Source of the DNA: Enterobacteriaceae bacterium RIT714
GTDB lineage: Bacteria > Pseudomonadota > Gammaproteobacteria > Enterobacterales > Enterobacteriaceae
Length of the DNA: 64,000 nt
Reading direction: 5' to 3'
Assembly: GCA_009668015.1 (NCBI GenBank)
Contig: WJYB01000007.1
Location: 1-64,000 of the forward strand
The position numbers and the translations under genes were made by a program. Below, piece by piece: positions 56,189 through 64,000 of the stretch (the first letter of the stretch is position 1; every line of letters begins with the position of its first letter). Under the pieces are notes generated by a model that was not told the DNA's origin, searched no databases, and was given only the letters and a program-made list of their open reading frames with translations.

Positions 56189-57973
56189 TTACCCCGCCTC
56201 CAGCATGCCGAAACTGACAATTCTCGATCTGCCCAGCTCTTTGGCGCGATACAGCGCCACGTCCGCCGCGCGCAGCAGGTTGTCACTTTGTGCATGTTTC
56301 GGGTAGCTGGCAATCCCAATCGACACATCGACGGGGCCAATTTCAGCCAGCCCATAGCGCAGCGATAAAGCACGAACCCCTTCATAAATTTCGGTAGCGC
56401 AGGCGTGTGCGCCTTCTTCGCCGATGCCGTTCAGTAACGCCAGAAACTCTTCTCCGCCGTAGCGGAAGGCGATGCCGTTGTCGTGAACCGCGCGCTGAAT
56501 AATCGCCGCCACGCTTTTGATCACCTGATCGCCGGCTTCGTGACCAAACCGATCGTTAATACTTTTGAAGTGATCGATATCGATCATCAGGCAGCTCATC
56601 GGCTCGTTGTTGCGCAGCGCCTGGCTCATCAGAGTCTGCATTTTGTCTTCAAGGTGATGACGATTACGCAGGCCGGTTAAGGGATCGTACAGGGCTTTTT
56701 CCAGCAGCGCGTCGCGCAGACGCTGGTTGGCCAGCGCCAGGCCGAGCGCCTCGGCCATCAGCTCCAGATAAGCGCGGGAGGGAGCACTCTCCGGCGCGAT
56801 GTTCTGGAAAGAGAGCAGGCCAATGGCCTCGCCCTGGGCGATCAGCGGCACGCATAGCGACTGATTCGCCGCGGATTCCGGCAGGTGATAGCAGGCGATA
56901 TCCGGCTCACCGTTAACCGGCGGATGGCTCTGACCGCGGCGCACCGCCCAGCATTCATCCGGGTGGAAGGAGGCCGGATTCTCCCCGTGGGTGAGCCAAC
57001 GGGCGACACAGCGCATCTGCACGGGATCGCGATCGAGAATATAGAGTTGTCCGCTGATTCCCGGTGCGATGTTGGGGGCAAAAAGCTGTGCGACGTTAAT
57101 GACGTCGGCGAAATTTTCACAGCCCTGCAGCCGCTGGGTCATGCGCGCCAGCAGCTCGCGGATCGCCCAGTCGGCGTCGCGCTCCTTTTCCAGACGCTGA
57201 CGTACCAGGCCATTCTCGCGGAAAACACGGATCGCCTGCGCCATATCGCCGATCTCATCGATCTGGTTGAAGTTGGGCGTTTCAACGGCGTAATCCTGTG
57301 ACGCCAGCCGATGCACCACATCGCTCAGACGCACCACCGGGCGCAGCACGCGGCGTTTTAAAATAAAGCCGAGGACGAACAAAAACAGCAGGGCGGTCAG
57401 GCCGACCATCACTTCCGACAGCGTGCGCAGCGTGCGGGAGGTTTGCGTGGCGTGTTCGATGGCGGTGTGCGCGCGGCTATCCAGCATCTGGCGGAAATTG
57501 TCGATCTGGTCCTGTACTCGCTCCAGCTCCTGCTCGTAAGATTTGCCGTACAGCAGGGCGATGGCCTGCGAAGTGTTGCCGCGAGCCATGCTGGTTAGCG
57601 CGGCCTGCTGCTCGTCCAGCAGTTCATCAACCCCCTGCAATCCCTCGTGCAATAGCGCCAGCTCTTCGCCGGTCGCGCCGTTATCTTTGAGCCTGGAGAG
57701 TCGGTGTTCAATCGCCTTCAGGGATTGCCTCTTTTGCTGATATTCCTTCAGTGCGTTGGGGTCTTTATTAACGACATACAGGCGAATCAAATCGGAAAGT
57801 GACCAGGCATCGGTTTCGACTTCCCCGGTTAGCCTGTCAAAAATCTGTCGTTGTTCGACCGCCTGACGCTCGGCATTATCGGCATTTGAGGCCAACAGCA
57901 TCACCACGCCGGACGCGAGGGTCAGACACACCGTGGCACCGTAGGCCCAGTTCGTTATGGTGGCAATTCGCAC
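56189..57973 (-). CDS. Membrane-anchored diguanylate cyclase (HAMP-GAF-GGDEF)
   Basis: A 594-residue c-di-GMP synthase. Helix 1 (about 9-29) and helix 2 (about 170-195) bracket a helical periplasmic sensor domain; then HAMP (about 195-250), GAF (about 270-420) and GGDEF (about 435-590). The active-site loop is GGEEF (506-510), an active variant, and ISINDRFGHEAGDQVI-like metal residues are intact. The RxxD inhibitory site five residues before it is absent. Start GTG at 57973 follows AAGGA; a longer frame overlaps the next gene and is rejected. Confidence 0.9.
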   Translation of the reverse strand: MRIATITNWAYGATVCLTLASGVVMLLASNADNAERQAVEQRQIFDRLTGEVETDAWSLSDLIRLYVVNKDPNALKEYQQKRQSLKAIEHRLSRLKDNGATGEELALLHEGLQGVDELLDEQQAALTSMARGNTSQAIALLYGKSYEQELERVQDQIDNFRQMLDSRAHTAIEHATQTSRTLRTLSEVMVGLTALLFLFVLGFILKRRVLRPVVRLSDVVHRLASQDYAVETPNFNQIDEIGDMAQAIRVFRENGLVRQRLEKERDADWAIRELLARMTQRLQGCENFADVINVAQLFAPNIAPGISGQLYILDRDPVQMRCVARWLTHGENPASFHPDECWAVRRGQSHPPVNGEPDIACYHLPESAANQSLCVPLIAQGEAIGLLSFQNIAPESAPSRAYLELMAEALGLALANQRLRDALLEKALYDPLTGLRNRHHLEDKMQTLMSQALRNNEPMSCLMIDIDHFKSINDRFGHEAGDQVIKSVAAIIQRAVHDNGIAFRYGGEEFLALLNGIGEEGAHACATEIYEGVRALSLRYGLAEIGPVDVSIGIASYPKHAQSDNLLRAADVALYRAKELGRSRIVSFGMLEAG

Positions 57974-58044
57974 CTGTTCGATCCTTCTCAGCCATAAGTG
58001 GGATAGCTTTTTTGAAATTATAGGAAACGTATGATTTTGCGTGA

Positions 58045-58070
58045 CAAAAAAATGGCGGCCAATGGCCGCC
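58045..58070 (-). terminator. Terminator of the AI-2E-family permease gene
   Basis: On the minus strand, a GGCGGCC-ATT-GGCCGCC stem is followed by seven Ts. It separates the permease gene from the diguanylate cyclase gene, which therefore needs its own promoter. Confidence 0.85.
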
Positions 58071-58094
58071 TGTGAGTGATTTATCGTCCGGGAA

Positions 58095-59204
58095 TTATAA
58101 ATCCGGAGGATTTTTCCCTTCTTCGATAAACGCCTCGTCGATTTCGTCCGCGTTCCCCGCGTGATCGCGGCCAGAGAGCAAATTCCAGCAGGCGATAAAC
58201 AGCGCGGCCACCAGCGGACCAATCACAAAACCGTTAATGCCGTAAATTTCCATCCCACCCAGGGTGGAGATCAGAATTAAATAATCCGGCATTTTGGTAT
58301 CTTTGCCGACCAACAGCGGACGCAGGATGTTATCCACCAGGCCGACGATGATGACGAAGAAGCCCACAATGAAGAATCCTTGCCACAGCTGTTGGGTGGC
58401 AAACAGGAAGATGGCGGCAGGAACCCAGATAATGGCTGAACCTACGGCCGGGATCAGCGACAGGAAGGCCATTAGCGCGCCCCACAAAATACTGCCGTCG
58501 ATGCCCGCAATGTAAAAGGCAATCCCGCCCAGAATCCCCTGAACCACCGCAACGACGGCGGTCCCTTTCACCGTGGCGCGGGAGACGGCGGCAAATTTTG
58601 CGAACAGGTGCTGTTTAACAAAATCTGACAGCGGCAATGAATCCAGGATCTGACGCACCAGATACGGCCCGTCTTTGAGCAGGAAAAACAGCAAATAGAT
58701 CATCACGCCAAAGCTAATCGCAAAGCTGAACGTCCCTTTGCCGATTAAGAATGCGCTCCCCGCAAAATACTGGCCGCCTTTGAGTGCCACTTCCGATAAT
58801 TTTTGCTGGATTTGCGCGGCGTTATCCAGATTGTGCTCAACGAGGAAACTTCTTGCCCAGTCAGGCAGATGGGTGAAAATGCTCGCCACCACTTCCGGGA
58901 ACTGCGGGTTGCTATGCTGAAGTTTGGTGTAAACCACGTTCAGCTCGATGGCGAGCGACGAGATAATCACAATCAGCGGCGTAAATACAATCAGGCAGAT
59001 AATCACCAGCGTGAGAAGCGACGCCAGCCCGTTACGTTCGCCCATCAGGCTACGCAGCTTATTTTTCACCGGGTGGAAAATCACCGCCAGAATCGAGGCC
59101 CACAGCACGGCGGAAAAGTAGGGCGCCAGTATGTCAAAGAAGGCCACTGAAACAATGGCGAGGATCAGGATAAAGAAACCTTTCGTCAGTCCTTTAAAGC
59201 GCAT
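58095..59204 (-). CDS. AI-2E family transporter (YdiK/PerM-like permease)
   Basis: A 369-residue inner-membrane protein with about eight helices, including the family hallmark GYNGFVIGPL-like IYGINGFVIGPLVAAL and the GLVDNILRPLLVG segment. Members export autoinducer 2 or act as small-molecule antiporters in other bacteria; the substrate here is unknown. It is more distant from E. coli YdiK. The C-terminus is acidic. It ends 73 bp before the cyclase stop-strand neighbour. Confidence 0.9.
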   Translation of the reverse strand: MRFKGLTKGFFILILAIVSVAFFDILAPYFSAVLWASILAVIFHPVKNKLRSLMGERNGLASLLTLVIICLIVFTPLIVIISSLAIELNVVYTKLQHSNPQFPEVVASIFTHLPDWARSFLVEHNLDNAAQIQQKLSEVALKGGQYFAGSAFLIGKGTFSFAISFGVMIYLLFFLLKDGPYLVRQILDSLPLSDFVKQHLFAKFAAVSRATVKGTAVVAVVQGILGGIAFYIAGIDGSILWGALMAFLSLIPAVGSAIIWVPAAIFLFATQQLWQGFFIVGFFVIIVGLVDNILRPLLVGKDTKMPDYLILISTLGGMEIYGINGFVIGPLVAALFIACWNLLSGRDHAGNADEIDEAFIEEGKNPPDL

Positions 59205-59683
59205 TAGAGAGTCCTGGTAGCAAAGAAACAGAGTCGACTATAGAACCCTTTGCAGGATTTACCAATTTTGTTGCGCCGATCACAGTGCAGGATCGATCCC
59301 CTCACCCCGCAGGGAAAAGGGCTGTACCGCGTTAAGCAAACCGGCTGGCTCCCGGCCGATAAATTCCTATTTCCCGATCCGTAGGCCCTGCAAAACGTGC
59401 TGACAAACCTCTCCTTCAACGGCATGTGGCCCGCGTGGTGGCGGACACCTGTCCGTGTGATCCCGCCTGTTGCGGTTAGCACTTTCGCCTGAACGAAGAG
59501 CGCCGTGACTCGCGCCATGCTGTAAGTATCTGCTTGATGGAGGTGCTTATGGCCTGGCGACCGTTTCTCTACGTTATTATGACACAACACCCCCGACTCA
59601 GCGCCCGCCGCGCCCGGCTGCGTCTGGTTCATGGCTAGCTTTTTGTTAACAATCGCGGTATAACACACCTTCTTTGGATGTTT
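59205..59683 (+). other. Decayed sequence upstream of mmuP
   Basis: 479 bp without an intact gene. The plus strand keeps coding-like fragments in shifting frames, for example about 59299-59380 (QGKGLYRVKQTGWLPADKFLFPDP then a stop), about 59384-59490 and about 59480-59638 (HFRLNEERRD...LVHG then a stop). I cannot name the source. It also contains a CCCTCACCCC element at 59298 related to the dispersed palindromic repeats. A -10-like TATAAC lies at 59659. Confidence 0.4.
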
Positions 59684-59707
59684 AGATGTCCATACGTTTA
59701 GAAGGTA
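59684..59707 (+). promoter_or_regulatory. Candidate tandem MetJ boxes
   Basis: Consecutive 8-mers AGATGTCC and ATACGTTT each match 6 of 8 positions of the Met box AGACGTCT; a weaker third (AGAAGGTA) follows. They immediately precede the mmuP ATG at 59710, as expected for methionine repression of mmuPM. Confidence 0.6.
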
Positions 59708-59709
59708 AT

Positions 59710-61110
59710 ATGCAAACAGAACACGAAAATGGGCAGCTAAAACGCACCATGAAAACCCGCCACCTGATTATGCTTTCGCTGGGTGGCGTGATTGGCACAG
59801 GGCTGTTTTTTAATACGGGCTATATTATTTCCACCACCGGCGCGGCGGGCACGCTGCTGGCGTATCTTATCGGCGCGCTGGTGGTCTGGCTGGTGATGCA
59901 ATGTCTGGGCGAGCTGTCCGTCGCGATGCCGGAAACCGGGGCATTTCACGTCTATGCCGCGCGCTACCTGGGCCCGGCGACAGGATATACCGTGGCGTGG
60001 CTCTACTGGCTCACCTGGACGGTGGCACTTGGATCGAGCTTTACCGCCGCCGGATTTTGTATGCAGTACTGGTTCCCGCAGGTGCCGGTCTGGGCCTGGT
60101 GCGTGGTGTTCTGCGTGGTCATTTTTGCCCTCAACGTCATCTCTACCCGCTTCTTTGCCGAAGGGGAATTCTGGTTCTCGCTGGTGAAAGTGATCACCAT
60201 CATCGCCTTTATCATCCTGGGCGGTGCGGCGATTTTTGGCTTTATTCCCATGCAGGACGGTTCACCCGCGCCGGGGCTGGCGAATATCACCGCAGAGGGC
60301 TGGTTCCCGCACGGGGGTTTGCCGATCCTGATGACCATGGTGGCGGTGAATTTTGCCTTTTCAGGGACGGAGCTTATCGGCATTGCGGCAGGCGAAACGG
60401 AAAATCCACACAAGGTCATTCCGGTCGCGATCCGCACCACTATTGCGCGCCTGATTATTTTCTTTATCGGCACCGTGTTTGTGCTGGCGGCGCTAATCCC
60501 GATGCAGCAGGCCGGAGTGGAAAAAAGCCCGTTCGTGCTGGTGTTCGAGAAAGTGGGTATTCCGTACGCGGCAGATATTTTTAATTTCGTGATTTTAACG
60601 GCGATCCTCTCGGCCGCTAACTCCGGTCTGTATGCGTCGGGCCGTATGCTGTGGTCGTTGTCCAACGAAAAAACGCTGCCGCGCTGCTTTGCGCACGTCA
60701 ATAAAAACGGCGTCCCGTTGACGGCGATCTCCGTGAGTATGCTGGGCGGGGTTCTGGCGCTGTTCTCCAGCGTCGTCGCGCCAGACACGGTGTTTGTTGC
60801 GCTGTCTGCGATTTCTGGTTTTGCGGTGGTGGCGGTGTGGATCAGCATCTGCGCGTCGCACTTTATGTTCCGTCGTCGTCATCTGCAGGCTGGCAAACCG
60901 CTGGCGGAATTGCAGTACCGCGCGCCGTGGTATCCGCTGGTCCCGATTCTTGGGTTCGTGCTCTGCGTGGTGGCCTGTGTTGGTCTGGCTTTTGATCCGA
61001 CCCAGCGTATCGCCCTTTACTGCGGTCTGCCGTTTGTCGCGTTGTGTTATGGTGCGTACTACCTGACACAAACTCTGAAAACCCAGGAGCCTGAACATGT
61101 CGCAGAATAA
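59710..61110 (+). CDS. mmuP: S-methylmethionine permease MmuP
   Basis: A 466-residue, 12-helix amino-acid permease (APC family), nearly identical to E. coli MmuP. The start at 59710 gives the family N-terminus, with [26 protein letters not shown]. It imports S-methylmethionine, a plant methyl-storage compound. The last 14 bp overlap mmuM, which uses the imported substrate. MetJ-like boxes precede it. Confidence 0.95.
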   Translation: MQTEHENGQLKRTMKTRHLIMLSLGGVIGTGLFFNTGYIISTTGAAGTLLAYLIGALVVWLVMQCLGELSVAMPETGAFHVYAARYLGPATGYTVAWLYWLTWTVALGSSFTAAGFCMQYWFPQVPVWAWCVVFCVVIFALNVISTRFFAEGEFWFSLVKVITIIAFIILGGAAIFGFIPMQDGSPAPGLANITAEGWFPHGGLPILMTMVAVNFAFSGTELIGIAAGETENPHKVIPVAIRTTIARLIIFFIGTVFVLAALIPMQQAGVEKSPFVLVFEKVGIPYAADIFNFVILTAILSAANSGLYASGRMLWSLSNEKTLPRCFAHVNKNGVPLTAISVSMLGGVLALFSSVVAPDTVFVALSAISGFAVVAVWISICASHFMFRRRHLQAGKPLAELQYRAPWYPLVPILGFVLCVVACVGLAFDPTQRIALYCGLPFVALCYGAYYLTQTLKTQEPEHVAE

Positions 61111-62029
61111 TCCGCTTACCACCCTCCTTGAAAATCAGCCATTTATCGTGCTGGACGGGGCGATGGCAACGGAGCTGGAAGCGCGCGGTTGTCATCTTGC
61201 CGATAGCTTATGGTCTGCCAAAGTGCTGGTAGAAAACCCGGATCTTATCCGCGAAGTTCATCTCGACTACTTCCGTGCCGGCGCGCAGGTGGCGATCACC
61301 GCCAGCTATCAGGCAACGCCGGAGGGATTTGCCGCGCGGGGATTTGATGAAGCGCAGTCCCGTGCGTTGATTGGTAAAAGTGTGGAACTGGCCCGCAAAG
61401 CGCGCGAAGCGTATCTGGCGGAAAACTCGCGGGCGGGCACGCTGCTGGTGGCCGGATCCGTGGGGCCGTACGGCGCTTTTCTGGCGGATGGCTCCGAGTA
61501 CCGTGGCGATTATGTGCGCACGGAGGAGCAGTTTTCCGCCTTCCATCGTCCACGGGTGGAAGCCCTGCTGGATGCGGGGGCCGATCTGCTGGCCTGCGAA
61601 ACGTTGCCGTCGTTTACGGAGATCAAAGCTCTGGCAGCGCTGCTGGCAGGCTATCCCCGCGCTCGCGCCTGGTTCTCGTTTACCCTGCGCGACAGTGAGC
61701 ATCTGAGCGACGGCACGCCGCTGCGCGACGTAATAGCTGCGCTGGCGAACAACCCGCAGATTGTGGCGCTGGGCATAAATTGTATCGCGCTGGAAAACAC
61801 CACGGCGGCGCTGAAACACCTGCAAAGCCTGACCGATCTGCCGCTGGTGGTCTATCCGAACTCCGGTGAACACTACGATGCGGTGACCAAGACCTGGCAT
61901 CACCACGGCGAGGCCTGCGAAACGCTGGCGGGATATTTACCGCAGTGGATAGCGGCGGGTGCGAAGCTGATCGGCGGCTGCTGTCGCACGACGCCTGCGG
62001 ATATTGCAGAGTTGAACGCGCAGCGCTGA
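61097..62029 (+). CDS. mmuM: Homocysteine S-methyltransferase MmuM
   Basis: A 310-residue zinc enzyme that transfers a methyl group from S-methylmethionine (or SAM) to homocysteine, giving methionine. The zinc-binding Cys motifs are GINCIAL and [21 protein letters not shown] is the N-terminal signature. The length equals the E. coli protein. Translationally coupled to mmuP (14-bp overlap). Confidence 0.96.
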   Translation: MSQNNPLTTLLENQPFIVLDGAMATELEARGCHLADSLWSAKVLVENPDLIREVHLDYFRAGAQVAITASYQATPEGFAARGFDEAQSRALIGKSVELARKAREAYLAENSRAGTLLVAGSVGPYGAFLADGSEYRGDYVRTEEQFSAFHRPRVEALLDAGADLLACETLPSFTEIKALAALLAGYPRARAWFSFTLRDSEHLSDGTPLRDVIAALANNPQIVALGINCIALENTTAALKHLQSLTDLPLVVYPNSGEHYDAVTKTWHHHGEACETLAGYLPQWIAAGAKLIGGCCRTTPADIAELNAQR

Positions 62030-62079
62030 GGTTTTGCCGGGTGGCGCGTAGCGGCGATTTTCTTTGCCGAGAGCCGGGA

Positions 62080-62112
62080 GTGTAAAGGGGGCGGCGATAG
62101 CCCCCTTTACAC
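62080..62112. terminator. 13-bp perfect hairpin between mmuM and afuC
   Basis: GTGTAAAGGGGGC (62080-62092) and its complement (62100-62112) around GGCGATA lie between the convergent mmuM and afuC. There is no long T run, so it is a hairpin terminator candidate or a mRNA stabiliser. Confidence 0.6.
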
Positions 62113-62186
62113 GTTCACGGGTGACGGGGTTCACAGACAAACAAGGAAAGGAAGGTGAACGGAATGACTACTTCAGTCGCATGCTT

Positions 62187-62222
62187 CCCCTCACCCCAGC
62201 CCTCTCCCTGAATGGAGAGGGG
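62187..62222. repeat. Dispersed CCCTCACCCC palindromic element
   Basis: CCCTCTCC (62200-62207) and GGAGAGGG (62214-62221) with an upstream CCCCTCACCCCAGC flank match, in reverse orientation, the head of the 94-bp repeats at 24896-25131. Confidence 0.75.
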
Positions 62223-62284
62223 GCCGACCGTGCCGCTATTTTTTTTGTGAAGTTCCCTCAACCCACTGGAAGGGGGAGTACAGC

Positions 62285-63331
62285 CTACGCCGCATCCGCT
62301 AACACAAACATCCCATACGGATGGATCTCCAGATAGTAGTTATCGCCCTCATTCGGCTGCAGGCGCGTCGCATTCACCTGCAACAAAATCTCCTGCCCGT
62401 GCCAGTCAACGATGACCTCATACTGCGGCCCCATGTAGGCGACATGGCGGATGGTGCAGCGCTGGCTTTCGTCGCCGCGCTCACTCAGGGTAATGGCTTC
62501 CGGACGGACGCCCACGGAGCCTGAACCTTCACGCGCAAAGTGCATCGGGCGCGGCAGGCGATAGCCGTGGATCTCGACGAAATCGTCGCTGAAACGGGCG
62601 GGGAACAGGTTGGCGTCGCCCATAAAGCTCGCCATAAAGCGCGATGCGGGCTGGCGATAGAGATCCTGCGGCGAACCAATCTGCATAATGTTGCCTTTGT
62701 TCATCACCAGCACGGTATCGGACACCGCAAACGCCTCGCTCTGATCGTGCGTGACGTACAGCGAGGTGATGTTGAACTGCTTTTGCAGCTCGCGAATTTT
62801 GTCGCGCATACTGCGGCGCAGGTTGGCATCGAGGTTACTCAGCGGTTCATCAAACAGCAGCACTTTTGGCTTGAGGATCAGCGCGCGCGCCAGCGCCACG
62901 CGCTGCTGCTGGCCGCCGGAGATCTGATCGACATAGCGATCTTCAAACCCTTCCAGATCGACCATCGCCAGCGCCTCTTTTACCCGCGCTTTGGTTTCAG
63001 CGCGCGACACGCCGAGCATTTTCAGGCCGTAGCCGACGTTCTCGCCCAGCGACATGTGCGGGAACAGGGCGTAAGACTGGAACACCATACAAATATCGCG
63101 CTGCTGGATGGAACGATGCGTCACATCCTCGCCGTCGATCAGAATTTGCCCTTCGGTGGGTTTTTCCAGTCCGGCGACCAGACGCAGCACGGTGGTCTTG
63201 CCGCACCCGGACGGGCCGAGAAGTGTGACCATTTGCCCCTGCGGGATCGCCAGGTTGATGTTCTCAATAACGGTATTATTCCCGAAGCGCTTGGTGACAT
63301 TGCGCAGTTCAACGAAATGTTTCTGAGTCAT
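62285..63331 (-). CDS. afuC: AfuC/FbpC, ABC transporter ATP-binding protein
   Basis: A 348-residue ATPase nearly identical to E. coli AfuC. Walker A GPSGCGKT (39-46), signature QISGGQQQR, Walker B VLLFDEP, and a C-terminal TOBE domain (about 280-345). Annotated first as a ferric-iron transporter; AfuABC was later shown to import hexose phosphates in some pathogens. Start at 63331 ([16 protein letters not shown]) matches E. coli. It follows afuB by 4 bp on the minus strand, with afuA expected beyond the window. Confidence 0.93.
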   Translation of the reverse strand: MTQKHFVELRNVTKRFGNNTVIENINLAIPQGQMVTLLGPSGCGKTTVLRLVAGLEKPTEGQILIDGEDVTHRSIQQRDICMVFQSYALFPHMSLGENVGYGLKMLGVSRAETKARVKEALAMVDLEGFEDRYVDQISGGQQQRVALARALILKPKVLLFDEPLSNLDANLRRSMRDKIRELQKQFNITSLYVTHDQSEAFAVSDTVLVMNKGNIMQIGSPQDLYRQPASRFMASFMGDANLFPARFSDDFVEIHGYRLPRPMHFAREGSGSVGVRPEAITLSERGDESQRCTIRHVAYMGPQYEVIVDWHGQEILLQVNATRLQPNEGDNYYLEIHPYGMFVLADAA

Positions 63332-63335
63332 AGGG

Positions 63336-64000
63336 TTACGCCTGGTTTTTGGCTTTTGAACGGGAGGTACGCGCCTCACCGATCAGCCAGTCAAAGAGGA
63401 AAATGATCGCCAGCATGACCACAATCAGGATCGAGCCGTAGGCGATCGCCACGCCGTATTCGCCGTCTTCCACGCGGTTCAGAATATAGGCCGTTGCCAC
63501 GCGGGTATCCGGCGTGACGAGGAACACAATGGCACTCACAGTGGTAATGGCGCGCACGAAGCTGTAAATCAGCGCCGACAGGATAGCCGGGCGCAGCAGC
63601 GGCAGCAGAATGTGCGTGATGGTGCGCAACGATCCGGCGCGCAGGCTGAGCGACGCCTCGTCCAGTGATTTGTCGATCTGCCCCAGGCCCGCAATCCCGG
63701 CGCGAATGCCGACCGGCACGTTACGCATCACCATCGAAATAATCACTATCGCCGCCGTTCCCGTCAGGTAAACCGGGGCGCTGTTAAAGGCCAGGATATA
63801 CGACACGCCCGCCACCGTGCCCGGTACGGCAAAGCACAGCATGGTGGTGAATTCGATGGTCTTTTTGCCTTTAAATTGCTGGCGGACCACCACCCAGGCG
63901 ATTAACAGACCAAACCCGGCGGTGATCGGTGCGGCGATCCCGGCATACAGCAGAGTATCGAGCAGAGAAGGCCATGCACCGTCGTTCATCCCCTGGCCGA
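63336..64000 (-). CDS. afuB: AfuB permease, C-terminal part (cut by window edge)
   Basis: At least 221 residues in an open frame reaching the window end; the stop is at 63336-63338. It has the BPD_transp_1 loop ([32 protein letters not shown]), the second permease half of an AfuB-type protein of about 690 residues. The ATG at 63989 is probably internal. It is directly upstream of afuC in the operon. Confidence 0.9.
   Translation of the reverse strand, partial: GQGMNDGAWPSLLDTLLYAGIAAPITAGFGLLIAWVVVRQQFKGKKTIEFTTMLCFAVPGTVAGVSYILAFNSAPVYLTGTAAIVIISMVMRNVPVGIRAGIAGLGQIDKSLDEASLSLRAGSLRTITHILLPLLRPAILSALIYSFVRAITTVSAIVFLVTPDTRVATAYILNRVEDGEYGVAIAYGSILIVVMLAIIFLFDWLIGEARTSRSKAKNQA

Noticed and set aside
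56189..58222. Longer diguanylate cyclase start overlapping the AI-2E permease gene
   Set aside because: The upstream part overlaps a terminator and another gene; the GTG at 57973 gives a normal N-terminal membrane helix with a ribosome site.

Overview
The window is chromosomal DNA from a member of the Enterobacteriaceae. Gene order and protein sequence follow the Escherichia coli dkgB-yafC-yafD-yafE-mltD-gloB-yafS-rnhA-dnaQ-aspV and yafV-fadE-gmhA-yafJ-yafK-dinB-pepD-gpt-frsA-crl-phoE-proBA-thrW blocks. Protein differences, extra genes and the repeat families point to a relative such as Enterobacter, Citrobacter, Klebsiella or Kluyvera rather than E. coli itself; the genus cannot be fixed from the sequence alone.

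Layout. 1-9.4 kb is conserved core, with one extra MFS exporter gene divergent from yafC. 9.4-17.6 kb, just after tRNA-Asp, holds an accessory operon: a GntR/FCD regulator, a complete oligopeptide-type ABC importer and a gamma-glutamyltransferase-family hydrolase. 17.6-33.1 kb is core again and carries recognisable regulatory sites: FadR for fadE, LexA for dinB and a Pho box for phoE. The E. coli yafNOP genes are absent after dinB; 94-bp tandem repeats lie there instead.

33.15-46.5 kb, immediately after tRNA-Thr (thrW), is a genomic island. Its left part is AT-rich and encodes a T6SS-like cassette: a zincin-like protein, a lipoprotein, an Hcp-family protein and a frameshifted small membrane protein. 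Its right part is a complete type I Zorya anti-phage system (zorABCD, minus strand). Upstream of zorA on the same strand are two genes I cannot name: a large multi-winged-helix protein with an acidic linker, and a ParB-like DGQHR-motif protein. This pair is the best candidate for undescribed biology here, as a regulator or as an extra defence component. No integrase or duplicated att site is visible.

46.3-53.5 kb is a redox and detoxification region: remnants of an aldo/keto reductase and an alpha/beta hydrolase, a YgiN-like monooxygenase, a zinc-type alcohol dehydrogenase-like reductase, two LysR regulators, an Old Yellow Enzyme, an atypical SDR and a Bcr/CflA exporter. 53.5-59.2 kb carries a POT peptide permease, a methyltransferase, a GGDEF diguanylate cyclase and an AI-2E-family permease. 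59.7-64 kb has mmuPM (S-methylmethionine uptake and use, with candidate MetJ boxes) and afuC plus the 3' part of afuB, cut by the window edge.
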